A DNA stretch of 64,000 nucleotides. It comes from Microbacterium sp. CGR2 (GTDB lineage Bacteria > Actinomycetota > Actinomycetes > Actinomycetales > Microbacteriaceae). The translations under genes were made by a program, and so were the position numbers. The stretch's first letter is position 1. The number at the start of each line of letters is the position of its first letter. The notes under the pieces were generated by a model. The model did no database searches and was not told the DNA's origin. It saw nothing but the letters and a program-made list of their open reading frames with translations. The DNA lies in contig NZ_RBHX01000001.1 in the NCBI RefSeq assembly GCF_003626735.1, positions 992,001 to 1,056,000 of the forward strand, written 5' to 3'. Shown here one piece after another: positions 1 through 11,912 of the stretch.

Positions 1-2
1 AG

Positions 3-1922
<1,920 letters not shown>

Positions 1923-1926
1923 CATG

Positions 1927-2007
1927 CGTTTCGTCTCGCTTCGCTCGCTCAACGACCGTGATTCTGCTCCGGTCGTCGAGCGAGGAGCGAAGCGAAGAGA
2001 TGAGACG
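1927..2007. repeat. REP-like long inverted repeat between gyrB and gyrA
   Basis: The left arm (about 1927-1957) and right arm (about 1971-2007) are near-complementary. The core is CTCGCTTCGCTCGCTCAACG against its reverse complement, with a few mismatches and a small insertion, around a 13-base loop. It fills most of the 123-base gyrB-gyrA gap. The form (tCAACGACC ends, GAGCGAAGCG core) resembles intergenic palindromes that I recall being frequent in Microbacterium genomes; that is memory, not a search result. It lacks the U-run of an intrinsic terminator, so it may act as an mRNA-stability element or simply be a repetitive element. Confidence 0.7.
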
Positions 2008-2045
2008 CCACACGTGGATACCTCCTCATAAACGAGAGACTGACT

Positions 2046-4591
<2,546 letters not shown>

Positions 4592-4595
<4 letters not shown>

Positions 4596-4996
4596 GCACA
4601 GTAGCCGACAAGCTGGCGAAGAAGTCCACACGCAAGACCAGCGGCAAGCAGGTCCGCCTGCGCCTGGTGTACGTCGACTTCTGGTCGGCCGTGAAGCTCT
4701 CCTTCCTCGGCGCGGTCGCCCTCGCGGTCGTCACGATGGTGTCGTTCTTCCTCATCTTCCTGGTGCTGCAGGCGACGGGCATCATGGCCACCGCTGACGA
4801 GTTCGTCCGCAGCTTCACCGACGGAGCGATCCCGCTCTCCGAGGTCGTCGGTCTGCCGCAGGTGATGGCGTTCGCCGCCGTCGTCGCGATCCTCAACCTC
4901 ATCGTCTTCACCGTGCTCGGCGCCGTGATCGCCGGAATCTACAACCTGGCCGTTAAGGTCACGGGCGGATTGCTCGTCGGCTTCATGTCGAACTGA
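4592..4996 (+). CDS. DUF3566 small membrane protein
   Basis: A 134-residue membrane protein. A basic cytoplasmic N-terminus (many Lys/Arg up to residue about 25) is followed by one long hydrophobic segment (about 33-62), an amphipathic linker and a second hydrophobic segment (about 90-125). It matches the DUF3566 family found directly after gyrA in many actinobacteria (the Rv0007 position in mycobacteria). The start ATG overlaps the gyrA stop (ATGA), so this is the last gene of the gyrase operon; a strong hairpin follows 14 bases after the stop. Its molecular role is not known to me. Identification rests on position and topology. Confidence 0.88.
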
Positions 4997-5008
4997 CCGA
5001 GTCGAACG

Positions 5009-5042
5009 GAGGGGCGGGTGCTTCGGCATCCGCCCCTTCGCT
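5009..5042 (+). terminator. Hairpin ending the gyrase operon
   Basis: GGGGCGGGTG (5011-5020), loop CTTCGG, then CATCCGCCCC (5027-5036): a 10-bp stem with one G/A mismatch and a stable tetraloop-like turn, followed by TTCGCTGTCT. GC-rich with a weak T tract, as is usual for intrinsic terminators in high-GC actinobacteria. Confidence 0.7.
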
Positions 5043-5126
5043 GTCTCCTGACCTTCCGGAAAACCCGAACTCGAGAGTCCGGTTGCCTCGGTGTCGGGGC
5101 GATGCACGCGCCCGCACCTTGGAACC

Positions 5127-6392
5127 ATGACCACACAGACAGCGCCCACGCAGCCGGAGTCGGCCGCCAAACCGCCGCTGCGCATCGTCCTCACGATCCT
5201 GCATCTGGCAGGCATCGGAGTCATCGGCGGCATCATCTTCACCATGCTCGGGGGTCTTCTCGGTACCGGCCTCGGGCTTCTCTTCGCCGCCGGCATCGGC
5301 CTGGTCCTTCTTGTCGGCCTCGTGTACGCGCTGTTCGGCGTCGGCTGGTTCGAGATCGCCCGCGTCGGTGCGCTCTACCGCACGCCGATCGCTCCGCTGC
5401 GGTTGCGGCCGCGCGAGCGCCCGGGATTCGGCGGCTGGTTGCGGTCGCTCGGACGGCAGGCGATCGATGGCCGGATGTGGCGCGCAGTCGCCAACTTCGC
5501 GATCGTCGCGATCATGGGTGCCATCGTCCTCCGTCTCTTCTGGAGCATGGTCTGGTCCGTGTTCATCGCCTTCGCGCCTCTGACCGACGCCGACGTGGTG
5601 TCGGGACCGTTCGGCGGCAACATCGCCGTGGAGTGGGCGCCGCTCGTCGGCATCCTGGGTCTGGCGGCGTCGGCGGCCGGCATCCTCGGCCTCGCTCTGC
5701 TTCACCGCACGCTCTCCCTGGCTATCGTCGTCCACAGCCGCGAAGCAGAGCTGACCGAGCGCGTCCGGACCACCACGGCTCAGCGTGCGGGCGCGGTGCG
5801 CGCCGCGGATGTCGAGCGCACCCGCATCGAACGAGACCTGCACGACGGGGTCCAGCCGCGCCTGGTCTCAGTGGGCATGACGCTCGGCCTCGCGCAGCAG
5901 AAGATCGACAACGACCCGGATGCCGCCAAAGAGCTCATCTCCGAGGCGCACACCTCCACCAAGGCCGCGATCACCGAACTGCGACAGCTCGCCCGCGGAA
6001 TCCATGCTTCGGTGCTCGACGACCGGGGGCTGGACGCGGCACTGTCGGCCCTCGCCGGACGCTCGCACATCCCCGTGCACCTCGATGTCCGGATGGACGG
6101 GCGGTGCAGCCGCGAAGCGGAAGCTGCGGTGTACTTCTCGATCGCCGAGTCCCTCACCAACGCCGCGAAGCACTCGCGGGCGAGTGAGGCCAGAGTGATG
6201 GTCCGACTGCGCGAGGGCAACACCCTCTGGGCACGGGTCGAAGACAACGGCATGGGCGGCGCGCAGGTGCAGCCCGGCGGCGGTCTCGATGGGATCGCCA
6301 ACCGCATCCTCGCGGCCGGCGGCACCTTCCGGCTCGACAGCCCGATCGGCGGACCGACGTCTCTGGAGGTGAACGTACCGTGCGCATCCTGA
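5127..6392 (+). CDS. Sensor histidine kinase (NarL/LiaS-type, HisKA_3)
   Basis: Membrane sensor kinase of about 421 residues. The N-terminal part has four hydrophobic segments (roughly 18-45, 52-75, 125-150, 175-200) resembling the actinobacterial 'Sensor' domain that often precedes HisKA_3 kinases. The dimerisation/phosphoacceptor box is ERTRIERDLHDGVQ with the probable phospho-His at residue 239. The HATPase_c domain follows: N-box AESLTNAAKHS, G1 box VEDNGMGG, then GGGLDGIANR. I chose ATG 5127; a GTG at 5091 is in frame, but the extra residues are not family-like. It overlaps the response regulator gene by 13 bases and forms a three-gene operon with it and the DUF4097 protein, a layout like envelope-stress systems (LiaFSR/VraSR type). 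The signal is unknown. Confidence 0.92.
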   Translation: MTTQTAPTQPESAAKPPLRIVLTILHLAGIGVIGGIIFTMLGGLLGTGLGLLFAAGIGLVLLVGLVYALFGVGWFEIARVGALYRTPIAPLRLRPRERPGFGGWLRSLGRQAIDGRMWRAVANFAIVAIMGAIVLRLFWSMVWSVFIAFAPLTDADVVSGPFGGNIAVEWAPLVGILGLAASAAGILGLALLHRTLSLAIVVHSREAELTERVRTTTAQRAGAVRAADVERTRIERDLHDGVQPRLVSVGMTLGLAQQKIDNDPDAAKELISEAHTSTKAAITELRQLARGIHASVLDDRGLDAALSALAGRSHIPVHLDVRMDGRCSREAEAAVYFSIAESLTNAAKHSRASEARVMVRLREGNTLWARVEDNGMGGAQVQPGGGLDGIANRILAAGGTFRLDSPIGGPTSLEVNVPCAS

Positions 6393-7069
6393 TCTGCGAG
6401 GACTCAGTCCTCCTTCGCGAAGGTCTCGTCCGTCTGCTGGAGGACGCCGGGCATGAGGTCGTGGCCGCCCTTCCCGACATCGAGGGTCTCACCGAGGCCG
6501 TCGCGACGACGGATCCTGAGCTCTGCATCCTCGACGTTCGACTCCCGCCCACGTTCACCGATGAGGGGATCCGCGCCGCGCTCGGACTGCGGTCCACCCA
6601 CCCGACGCTCGCGATCCTCGTGCTCTCCCAATACGTCGAAGAGCGATACGCGTCGGATCTGATCGCCGCTCAGGGCGGTCCGCTCGGTTATCTGCTGAAG
6701 GATCGCGTCGCCGACGTGGCCGAATTCCTCGGCTCGGTGCAGCGCATCTCCGAAGGAGCGACCGTGCTCGACCCCGAGGTCGTCGCGCAGCTTCTCACCC
6801 GGCGTAATCGCGACGATCGGATGCTGCGCCTTACGGAGCGCGAGCGCACCGTCCTGGCATTGATCGCCGAAGGGAAGTCCAATCAGGCGATCGCCGCTCT
6901 CCTCTTCCTCTCGGAGGCGAGCGTGGAGAAGCACATCACGTCCATCTTTCAGAAGCTGGGCTTCGAGCAGGGCGAATCGGGTAACCGCCGTGTGCTCGCC
7001 GCCCTCGCACACATCGAGAACAACGGTGGCCCCACGCCGCCGACCGGCCAGACAGGAGTGGCACGATGA
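6380..7069 (+). CDS. LuxR/NarL-family response regulator
   Basis: DNA-binding response regulator, 229 residues. The receiver domain (1-120) has the acidic pair ED at 7-8, the phosphoacceptor Asp52 in ILDVRLPP, and the late Lys in YLLKDRV. The C-terminal LuxR-type helix-turn-helix (about 150-210) contains LTERERTVLALIAEG and SEASVEKHITSIF. The GTG start at 6380 has a good ribosome site (GGAGGT at 6365-6370) inside the kinase gene, whose reading frame it overlaps by 13 bases, so the pair is translationally coupled. It should be phosphorylated by the kinase encoded just upstream. Targets probably include its own operon, but no operator is obvious. Confidence 0.94.
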   Translation: MRILICEDSVLLREGLVRLLEDAGHEVVAALPDIEGLTEAVATTDPELCILDVRLPPTFTDEGIRAALGLRSTHPTLAILVLSQYVEERYASDLIAAQGGPLGYLLKDRVADVAEFLGSVQRISEGATVLDPEVVAQLLTRRNRDDRMLRLTERERTVLALIAEGKSNQAIAALLFLSEASVEKHITSIFQKLGFEQGESGNRRVLAALAHIENNGGPTPPTGQTGVAR

Positions 7070-7998
7070 CCACCGAGCAGAACGACTTCCGGGGCGAGCA
7101 CACGCCGCCCACTCCCCCGCCGCCGGCACCCGCAGCGCCCGTGGGAACGCCGCCGGCACAGTACGCTCAGCCCGCCGTGTCAGGTCCGTCTTCCGGCGGA
7201 ACGTCCGGTACGACGGCGATCGTTGTGCTGACCGCTGTGGTCGGCGGCATCGCCCTCCTGGGGTCCGGTGGTGCCGCTGCGGCCGCTGCCGCCGGTGACC
7301 TCATCAGCTCGAGCCGGCCCGGGTCGACGCAGACGATCGATATGGATGGCATCTCGGGGATCGACCTGGACGTCGATGCGAGCGACATGCGCATCGAGTT
7401 CGGCGACGTGGATGAAGCGGAGCTCGCCATCACGAACGGACGTGGTCCCGCCTGGACCTTCGAGACCGACGGGGACGAGCTGATCGTCCGCAGCCCCGAC
7501 ACATGGGGCTGGTGGTTCGGCAACTGGTTCGAAGACGACGAGATAGCCGTCCTCACCCTGCCGGAGGGGCTGAGTGACGGGAGCCTCGACGGTGATCTGC
7601 GTCTGGATGCCGGAAGTCTCGATGTCGTCGGCGAGTTCCACCACCTCGGGGTCGAAGTCAACGCCGGAGCGCTCGATGTGGAGGGTGCCGCCGAGAGCCT
7701 CGATGTCGACATGAGCGCGGGTCGCGCCGACATCATGCTCGATGGGGTCGATGAAGCCGTTCTGGGCGTCGCTGCAGGCGATCTCAACGTCGAGCTGACG
7801 GGTGCGCCGCCGTCGCAGACCCTCATCGATGTGAGTGCCGGATCAGTGGACCTGACGGTGCCGGATGTGTCATACCTGATCACGCAGGACGTGAGTGCGG
7901 GCTCTCTCAACGCGAAGGTCGACCAGTCCGGAAGCGGGAACCGCACGATCGACGTGAGCCTTTCTGCGGGCAGTGCGACGATCCGTCCTGGGCGCTGA
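7066..7998 (+). CDS. DUF4097-type beta-helix protein with single membrane anchor
   Basis: A 310-residue protein. Residues 1-45 are Pro/Ala-rich and probably cytoplasmic. One hydrophobic segment follows (about 48-75), then a repetitive domain of short beta-strands with Asp-Val/Gly-Ser periodicity (SLDVVGEF, ALDVEGAA, SAGRADIML, SAGSVDLTV, SAGSLNAKV, SAGSATIRP), typical of DUF4097 right-handed parallel beta-helix or adhesin-like domains. ATG 7066 overlaps the response-regulator stop (ATGA), making it the third gene of the operon. Such proteins often sit beside LiaRS/VanRS-like two-component systems and may sense or modulate envelope stress; that role is inference from context. Confidence 0.82.
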   Translation: MTTEQNDFRGEHTPPTPPPPAPAAPVGTPPAQYAQPAVSGPSSGGTSGTTAIVVLTAVVGGIALLGSGGAAAAAAAGDLISSSRPGSTQTIDMDGISGIDLDVDASDMRIEFGDVDEAELAITNGRGPAWTFETDGDELIVRSPDTWGWWFGNWFEDDEIAVLTLPEGLSDGSLDGDLRLDAGSLDVVGEFHHLGVEVNAGALDVEGAAESLDVDMSAGRADIMLDGVDEAVLGVAAGDLNVELTGAPPSQTLIDVSAGSVDLTVPDVSYLITQDVSAGSLNAKVDQSGSGNRTIDVSLSAGSATIRPGR

Positions 7999-8065
7999 GC
8001 GCGACCGAGCGCGGGGACTCTCCCAGGGTCCTCGCGCTCGATTCGGATTTTCCGTCTTTCTCCGG

Positions 8066-8071
8066 TAAAGT
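8066..8071 (+). promoter_or_regulatory. Candidate -10 element of the tRNA-Ile/tRNA-Ala unit
   Basis: TAAAGT at 8066-8071 lies 13 bases before the mature tRNA-Ile 5' end, where a -10 box would be expected; TTCGGA about 18 bases upstream is a poor -35. Positional inference only. Confidence 0.35.
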
Positions 8072-8084
8072 CTTGGAGGTTGAC

Positions 8085-8158
8085 GGGGCTATAGCTCAGG
8101 CGGTTAGAGCGCTTCACTGATAATGAAGAGGTCCCAGGTTCAAGTCCTGGTAGCCCCA
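8085..8158 (+). tRNA. tRNA-Ile (GAT)
   Basis: A full cloverleaf can be folded. The acceptor GGGGCTA pairs with TAGCCCC (8151-8157), followed by discriminator A. The D-arm is GCTC/GAGC, the anticodon stem CTTCA/TGAAG with loop CTGATAA (anticodon GAT), and the T-arm CCAGG-TTCAAGT-CCTGG. The 3' CCA (8159-8161) is encoded. It is followed 24 bases later by tRNA-Ala, the usual actinobacterial Ile-Ala pair downstream of gyrA. Confidence 0.98.
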
Positions 8159-8185
8159 CCATTCAACTCAAGAAAAACCCCTCAC

Positions 8186-8258
8186 GGGGCCTTAGCTCAG
8201 TTGGTAGAGCGCCTGCTTTGCAAGCAGGATGTCAGGAGTTCGAATCTCCTAGGCTCCA
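8186..8258 (+). tRNA. tRNA-Ala (TGC)
   Basis: Cloverleaf: acceptor GGGGCCT with AGGCTCC (one G-U pair), D-arm GCTC/GAGC, anticodon stem CTGCT/AGCAG-type with loop TTTGCAA (anticodon TGC), T-arm AGGAG-TTCGAAT-CTCCT. CCA is not encoded (the sequence continues ACAGA), so the CCA-adding enzyme is needed. Probably co-transcribed with tRNA-Ile. Confidence 0.98.
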
Positions 8259-8263
8259 CAGAT

Positions 8264-8304
8264 ACGACGCCCGGCCGCTGCTTCCCGCAGCCGCCGGGCG
8301 TCGT
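8264..8304 (+). terminator. Hairpin after the tRNA-Ile/tRNA-Ala unit
   Basis: Perfect 12-bp inverted repeat ACGACGCCCGGC (8264-8275) / GCCGGGCGTCGT (8293-8304) with a 17-base loop, 5 bases after tRNA-Ala. No clear T run. It probably ends the tRNA transcript and may also work for the convergent XRE gene. Confidence 0.65.
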
Positions 8305-8319
8305 GCATGAGGCCGGTGT

Positions 8320-9267
8320 TCACAGGCCGGTCTTCCAGCTCTTCTCCCGAGACGGCGCTGTTTCCACACCTGTTAACAAAGGTGTTAACAACTCCGCAGA
8401 TGGGGTCAGCGTTTCCGATTCGCGGAGGTCTCGACCCAGGAGCTGCAGCGCCTCTTCCGCCGGTGAACCTGCTTCTGGCGTGAACAACAGCACGCGGTGC
8501 AGCGAATCATCCGGCGGAGTGAGCACTTCGAACGCGAGCTCGAAGTCGCCCACGTCGGGGTGGTGGAACAGTTTGACGCCCGACACGCAGACGGCGACCG
8601 GATGCCGCGACCACAGCGCGCAGAACTCCGGACTCTTCAGGGTCAGCTCGCCGACGAGCGCGGCCAACTCCGGGTCATCGGGATTCTTTGCCGCGAGCAC
8701 GCGAAGCGAGGAGACCGCACGTTCGGCCTCTTCGCCCCAGCGGCCGTACAGCTCACGAGTGTGTGCGTCAAGAAAGATCATGCGGGTCATGTTGGGCCGG
8801 TCGTTGGGCCCGTCCGGGCTGTCGACATCGAAGTGTCCGGCGACGAGCCGATGGCCCAGCGCGTTCCACGCGAGAACCTCACTGCGACGTCCGATGATCA
8901 CGGCGGGAATGTGGGGGAGCGAGTGGATGAGGCGCAGGGTGCCCGGCCGAGCATGGTCGGCTCTGGCGGCTGCCTTTCGTCGGGGTGAGCCCTGAGGTCT
9001 GGCCAGATCCATGAGGTGGGTGCGCTCGTCGGCAGTGAGGTTCATCGCCCTGGCGATGGCGGAGATGACGGATTCGGATGCGTTGACGCTGAGTCCCTGC
9101 TCAAGGCGGGTGTAATACGTGGAGCTCACGCCGGCGAGCATGGCGAGCTCTTCTCGTCGCAGGCCGGGAACGCGTCGGATGCCGTACCCCGTCAGCCCGA
9201 CATCCTCGGGCTGCAACACGGCTCGTCGGACGCGGAGGAACTGCCCCAGTTCGCTCTGGTTCGTCAT
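8320..9267 (-). CDS. XRE-family regulator with MmyB-like ligand domain
   Basis: A 315-residue transcription factor. Residues about 10-75 form a Cro/C1-type helix-turn-helix (VPGLRREELAMLAGVSSTYY, then LEQG). The rest is the MmyB-like/PAS-type regulatory domain common in actinobacteria, recognisable from VLAWNALGHRL near residue 125 and the CxSGVK-FHHPDVG segment near residue 250. The start at 9267 (MTNQSELG) begins right at the domain; in-frame upstream codons give an unlikely extension. It is divergent from a DHA2 efflux transporter 126 bases away, and such regulators commonly repress a neighbouring MFS or oxidoreductase gene, so that transporter is the most likely target. Confidence 0.9.
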   Translation of the reverse strand: MTNQSELGQFLRVRRAVLQPEDVGLTGYGIRRVPGLRREELAMLAGVSSTYYTRLEQGLSVNASESVISAIARAMNLTADERTHLMDLARPQGSPRRKAAARADHARPGTLRLIHSLPHIPAVIIGRRSEVLAWNALGHRLVAGHFDVDSPDGPNDRPNMTRMIFLDAHTRELYGRWGEEAERAVSSLRVLAAKNPDDPELAALVGELTLKSPEFCALWSRHPVAVCVSGVKLFHHPDVGDFELAFEVLTPPDDSLHRVLLFTPEAGSPAEEALQLLGRDLRESETLTPSAELLTPLLTGVETAPSREKSWKTGL

Positions 9268-9393
9268 GCCCTCATTCTGCTCCACGTCTCGGGCAATGTG
9301 CCTATCCCTGCGAGTGGTACCCATGAGCGGGTCTCGTTGCCACGAGCGCGGAGCGGAATGGTTGCAGAAGTCGTCACGAAAGAGAGGCTTCTC

Positions 9394-10851
9394 ATGACCA
9401 CCGATGCATTCGCCGCCCCGGCGTCCCCCGCCGATGAGCAGTCGCCGGAGCACACACCCACGATGTCGAGGCGACAGCGCATCGCGCTGATCGTCCTTCT
9501 CACCGCCGGCTTCACGCTGGCAGTCGACTTCTCGATCCTCAACGTCGCGCTTCCGACCATCGGCGCCGAAGTGGGGTTCGCCCTGGAGAATCTGCAGTGG
9601 ATCGCCACCGCTTTCGCACTTTTCTCCGCGGGCTTCACTCTGTTGATGGGTCGCGTCGCCGATCTGGCCGGTCGCCGGCGGATGTTCCTCATCGGCATGG
9701 CGCTCCTCGGCGCCGGGTCGCTCGCCGGTGGCCTCGCCACGTCGCCCGAGCTGCTGCTGATCGCCCGAGTCGCCCAAGGATTCGCCACCGCCATCGTCAT
9801 CCCCGCTGCGCTCGCTCTTCTTCTCGGCGCGTTCCCGGAGGGGAGAGCCCGTGCCAGGGCACTCGGCATCAACGGCTCTCTCATGGCTGCCGGCTTCACG
9901 ACCGGCGCCATCCTCGGTGGCCTGCTCACCGACCTGCTCTCCTGGCGCTGGGCCTTCCTCATCAACGTGCCCATCGCCCTGGCGGTACTGATCGTCGCAC
10001 CGGTCGTGTTGCGCGAGAGTCGCGCTACCACGCGCACGAGACTCGATGTCCCCGGTGCGATCACGGTGACGCTGGGTCTGCTCGCCCTCGTGTTCGGTCT
10101 GACCTCCGCCGCGGAGGAGTCCTGGACGAGTCCGCGCACGGTGGTATCGCTCGCCGCTGCCGCCGTGCTGCTCGCCTCGTTCGTGCTCGTGGAACGCCGG
10201 GCGGCGTTCCCGCTGGTGCCGCTGGACATCCTCACCAGGTCCAGTGTCTCCTGGGGAAATGCGGCAGGTCTCCTGGCCTTCGCGACCGAGACCTCACTCG
10301 TGTTCCTGCTGACGATCTACCTGCAGGAGGTCCTGCACTACACACCTCTCGCGGCGGGCCTTTCGTTTGCCGTGCTCGGGGTCGGAACGGTGATCGGTGG
10401 ACTGCTCGGCCCGAGGATCATCGCGCGGTTCAGCAGCAAGACCGCGATCGTCGGTGGTTTGGTCGTGCAAGGACTGTCGACCCTGCCGCTGGTGCTGTTG
10501 TCCGATGACCCGGCCTCCATCTGGCTCGTGCTGAGCGCCACGTTCGTGGGAGGCGTCGCCAACCTCGTCGTCATCGTCGGTTTCATGGTCACCGCCACCT
10601 CTGGCCTGGGTGCGAACGAGCAGGGCCTGGCCACCGGCCTCACGACCATGAGCCAGCAGGTCGGAATCACGCTGGGCACCCCGATCATGAGCGCAGTACT
10701 CGCTGCGGTCGTCCTGGGCAGCACCGTGGCCTCCGAGAACGCAGTCCTCGCGGGCGTGTCGGCGGCCATCTGGGTGAACGGCGGGTTGGCGCTCGCCGGG
10801 GCGCTCGCTGTCGCCCTCTTTCTGCGGCAGAGCACCCACCGACTGCGGTGA
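9394..10851 (+). CDS. MFS drug-efflux transporter, DHA2 (EmrB/QacA) type
   Basis: Proton-driven exporter of 485 residues with about 14 hydrophobic segments. The N-terminal helix carries LAVDFSILNVALPTIG, with the membrane-embedded Asp characteristic of DHA2 pumps. The loop after TM2 has GRVADLAGRRRMF (the A-motif). ATG 9394 is 6 bases after GAGAGG; the reading frame stays open upstream but that part overlaps the divergent regulator. Divergent from the XRE regulator, which probably controls it. The substrate cannot be read from the sequence; hydrophobic drugs or dyes are typical for the family. Confidence 0.92.
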   Translation: MTTDAFAAPASPADEQSPEHTPTMSRRQRIALIVLLTAGFTLAVDFSILNVALPTIGAEVGFALENLQWIATAFALFSAGFTLLMGRVADLAGRRRMFLIGMALLGAGSLAGGLATSPELLLIARVAQGFATAIVIPAALALLLGAFPEGRARARALGINGSLMAAGFTTGAILGGLLTDLLSWRWAFLINVPIALAVLIVAPVVLRESRATTRTRLDVPGAITVTLGLLALVFGLTSAAEESWTSPRTVVSLAAAAVLLASFVLVERRAAFPLVPLDILTRSSVSWGNAAGLLAFATETSLVFLLTIYLQEVLHYTPLAAGLSFAVLGVGTVIGGLLGPRIIARFSSKTAIVGGLVVQGLSTLPLVLLSDDPASIWLVLSATFVGGVANLVVIVGFMVTATSGLGANEQGLATGLTTMSQQVGITLGTPIMSAVLAAVVLGSTVASENAVLAGVSAAIWVNGGLALAGALAVALFLRQSTHRLR

Positions 10852-10887
10852 CCGCGGCAGGATCGCGATGTGCTCGGCGAGGTCGGG

Positions 10888-11778
10888 TCAGATGGTGATG
10901 TCGAGTTCGCGCACGTCGGCGGGATTTCCGACGACTTCCATGCCGACGATCCTGCCGTCTCTGAACCGGATCACGTACGCGGCGTGCACTTCGCCATCCG
11001 GCGCGTAGACCGCTCCCGGCCATCCGCCGATCAGAGCCAGTCGCGCCTGCTCGGCGCGACCCGCGAACACGCGGGCGACGGCGTCGGCGCCGCGAACGAC
11101 AGGTGCGAGCAGGGGTGCTCCGGCATCGACGTAAGGGGATGCCGCGGAGATGACGGCGGCGTCCGCGCGAAGTTCGACCTCGGGGTCGAGGAGTTGGAGC
11201 AGTTCGCCGAAGTCCCCTTCGCGGGAGGCCTTGAGGAAGGCGGTGACCGCGTCGGCCCGCTGCATCCGCTCAGCATTCACGTCGACACTCCGCACCCGCC
11301 GCCGCGCTCGTGACGCCAGCTGCCGCGCCGCGGCGGGGGAGCGTTCCACGATGGGCGCGATGTCGTCGTAGGAGAGCGCGAACATGTCGTGGAGGACGAA
11401 TGACAGCCGCTCGAGCGGGGTCAGGTAGTCGAGGACGACGAGCATCGCCTGACCGATCTCTTCGCTTCGGGCGGCGGTCGTCTCGGGGTCTGCCTCGTGG
11501 CCGTCATGCAGGGGGAGGTCTTCGTCGAGTTCGTCGCGTGGCGCCCCTCGCCCGCGGAGGATGTCGATGCTCACGCGCGACACGACGGTCGTGAGCCACG
11601 CATCGAGGTTGTCGATCTCATCGGCATCCGCCCGGTCCAGTCGCAGCCAGGTCTCCTGCACGGCGTCGTCCGCGTCCCAGAAGGAGCCCAGCGTCCGGTA
11701 GGCGATGGCACGGAGGCGGGGCCGTTGAGCGTCGAAGACGCTCGCGAGCCGGGATCCGCGGGTGGCGACGTCGCTCAT
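10888..11778 (-). CDS. sigJ: ECF41-type sigma factor with fused SnoaL-like domain (SigJ family)
   Basis: RNA polymerase sigma factor of 296 residues. Sigma region 2 (about 15-80) includes GSFWDADDAVQETWLRL. Sigma region 4 (about 110-165) includes LTPLERLSFVLHDMFALSYD and a basic recognition helix. A C-terminal SnoaL-like fold (about 175-290) follows, with the motifs FRDGRIVGMEVVGNPADV that in ECF41 sigmas regulate activity in place of a separate anti-sigma. I prefer ATG 11778 (GAGAGA 10 bases upstream); GTG 11784 is also possible. It is divergent from a flavin oxidoreductase, and ECF41 genes usually neighbour oxidoreductase, epimerase or carboxymuconolactone decarboxylase genes that they control. 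Confidence 0.9.
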   Translation of the reverse strand: MSDVATRGSRLASVFDAQRPRLRAIAYRTLGSFWDADDAVQETWLRLDRADADEIDNLDAWLTTVVSRVSIDILRGRGAPRDELDEDLPLHDGHEADPETTAARSEEIGQAMLVVLDYLTPLERLSFVLHDMFALSYDDIAPIVERSPAAARQLASRARRRVRSVDVNAERMQRADAVTAFLKASREGDFGELLQLLDPEVELRADAAVISAASPYVDAGAPLLAPVVRGADAVARVFAGRAEQARLALIGGWPGAVYAPDGEVHAAYVIRFRDGRIVGMEVVGNPADVRELDITI

Positions 11779-11809
11779 GGGCACTCATTCTCTCGGTGCT
11801 GATCGGATC

Positions 11810-11836
11810 TGTCACGTTTCGTGCATCCGAAACGAC
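11810..11836 (+). promoter_or_regulatory. Candidate ECF41 promoter with internal inverted repeat
   Basis: TGTCACG (11810-11816), 16 bases, then CGAC (11833-11836). This resembles the ECF41 consensus I recall (TGTCACA at -35, CGTC at -10), with one mismatch in each element. A perfect inverted repeat CGTTTCG-tgcatc-CGAAACG (11815-11834) occupies the spacer and could be a repressor site. It lies between the sigma gene and the flavin oxidoreductase gene and points toward the oxidoreductase. Confidence 0.55.
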
Positions 11837-11912
11837 TCATCAGTGAAGGACGTTCTCGCATCGGCGTGACGCCCGTGACCACTCCAGCATCCTCTGACCG
11901 GAAGGTATTCCC

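Noticed and set aside
9268..9393. Specific operator for the XRE regulator
   Set aside because: Only a short imperfect GGTACC-centred symmetry is visible in the divergent region; not enough to call a site.
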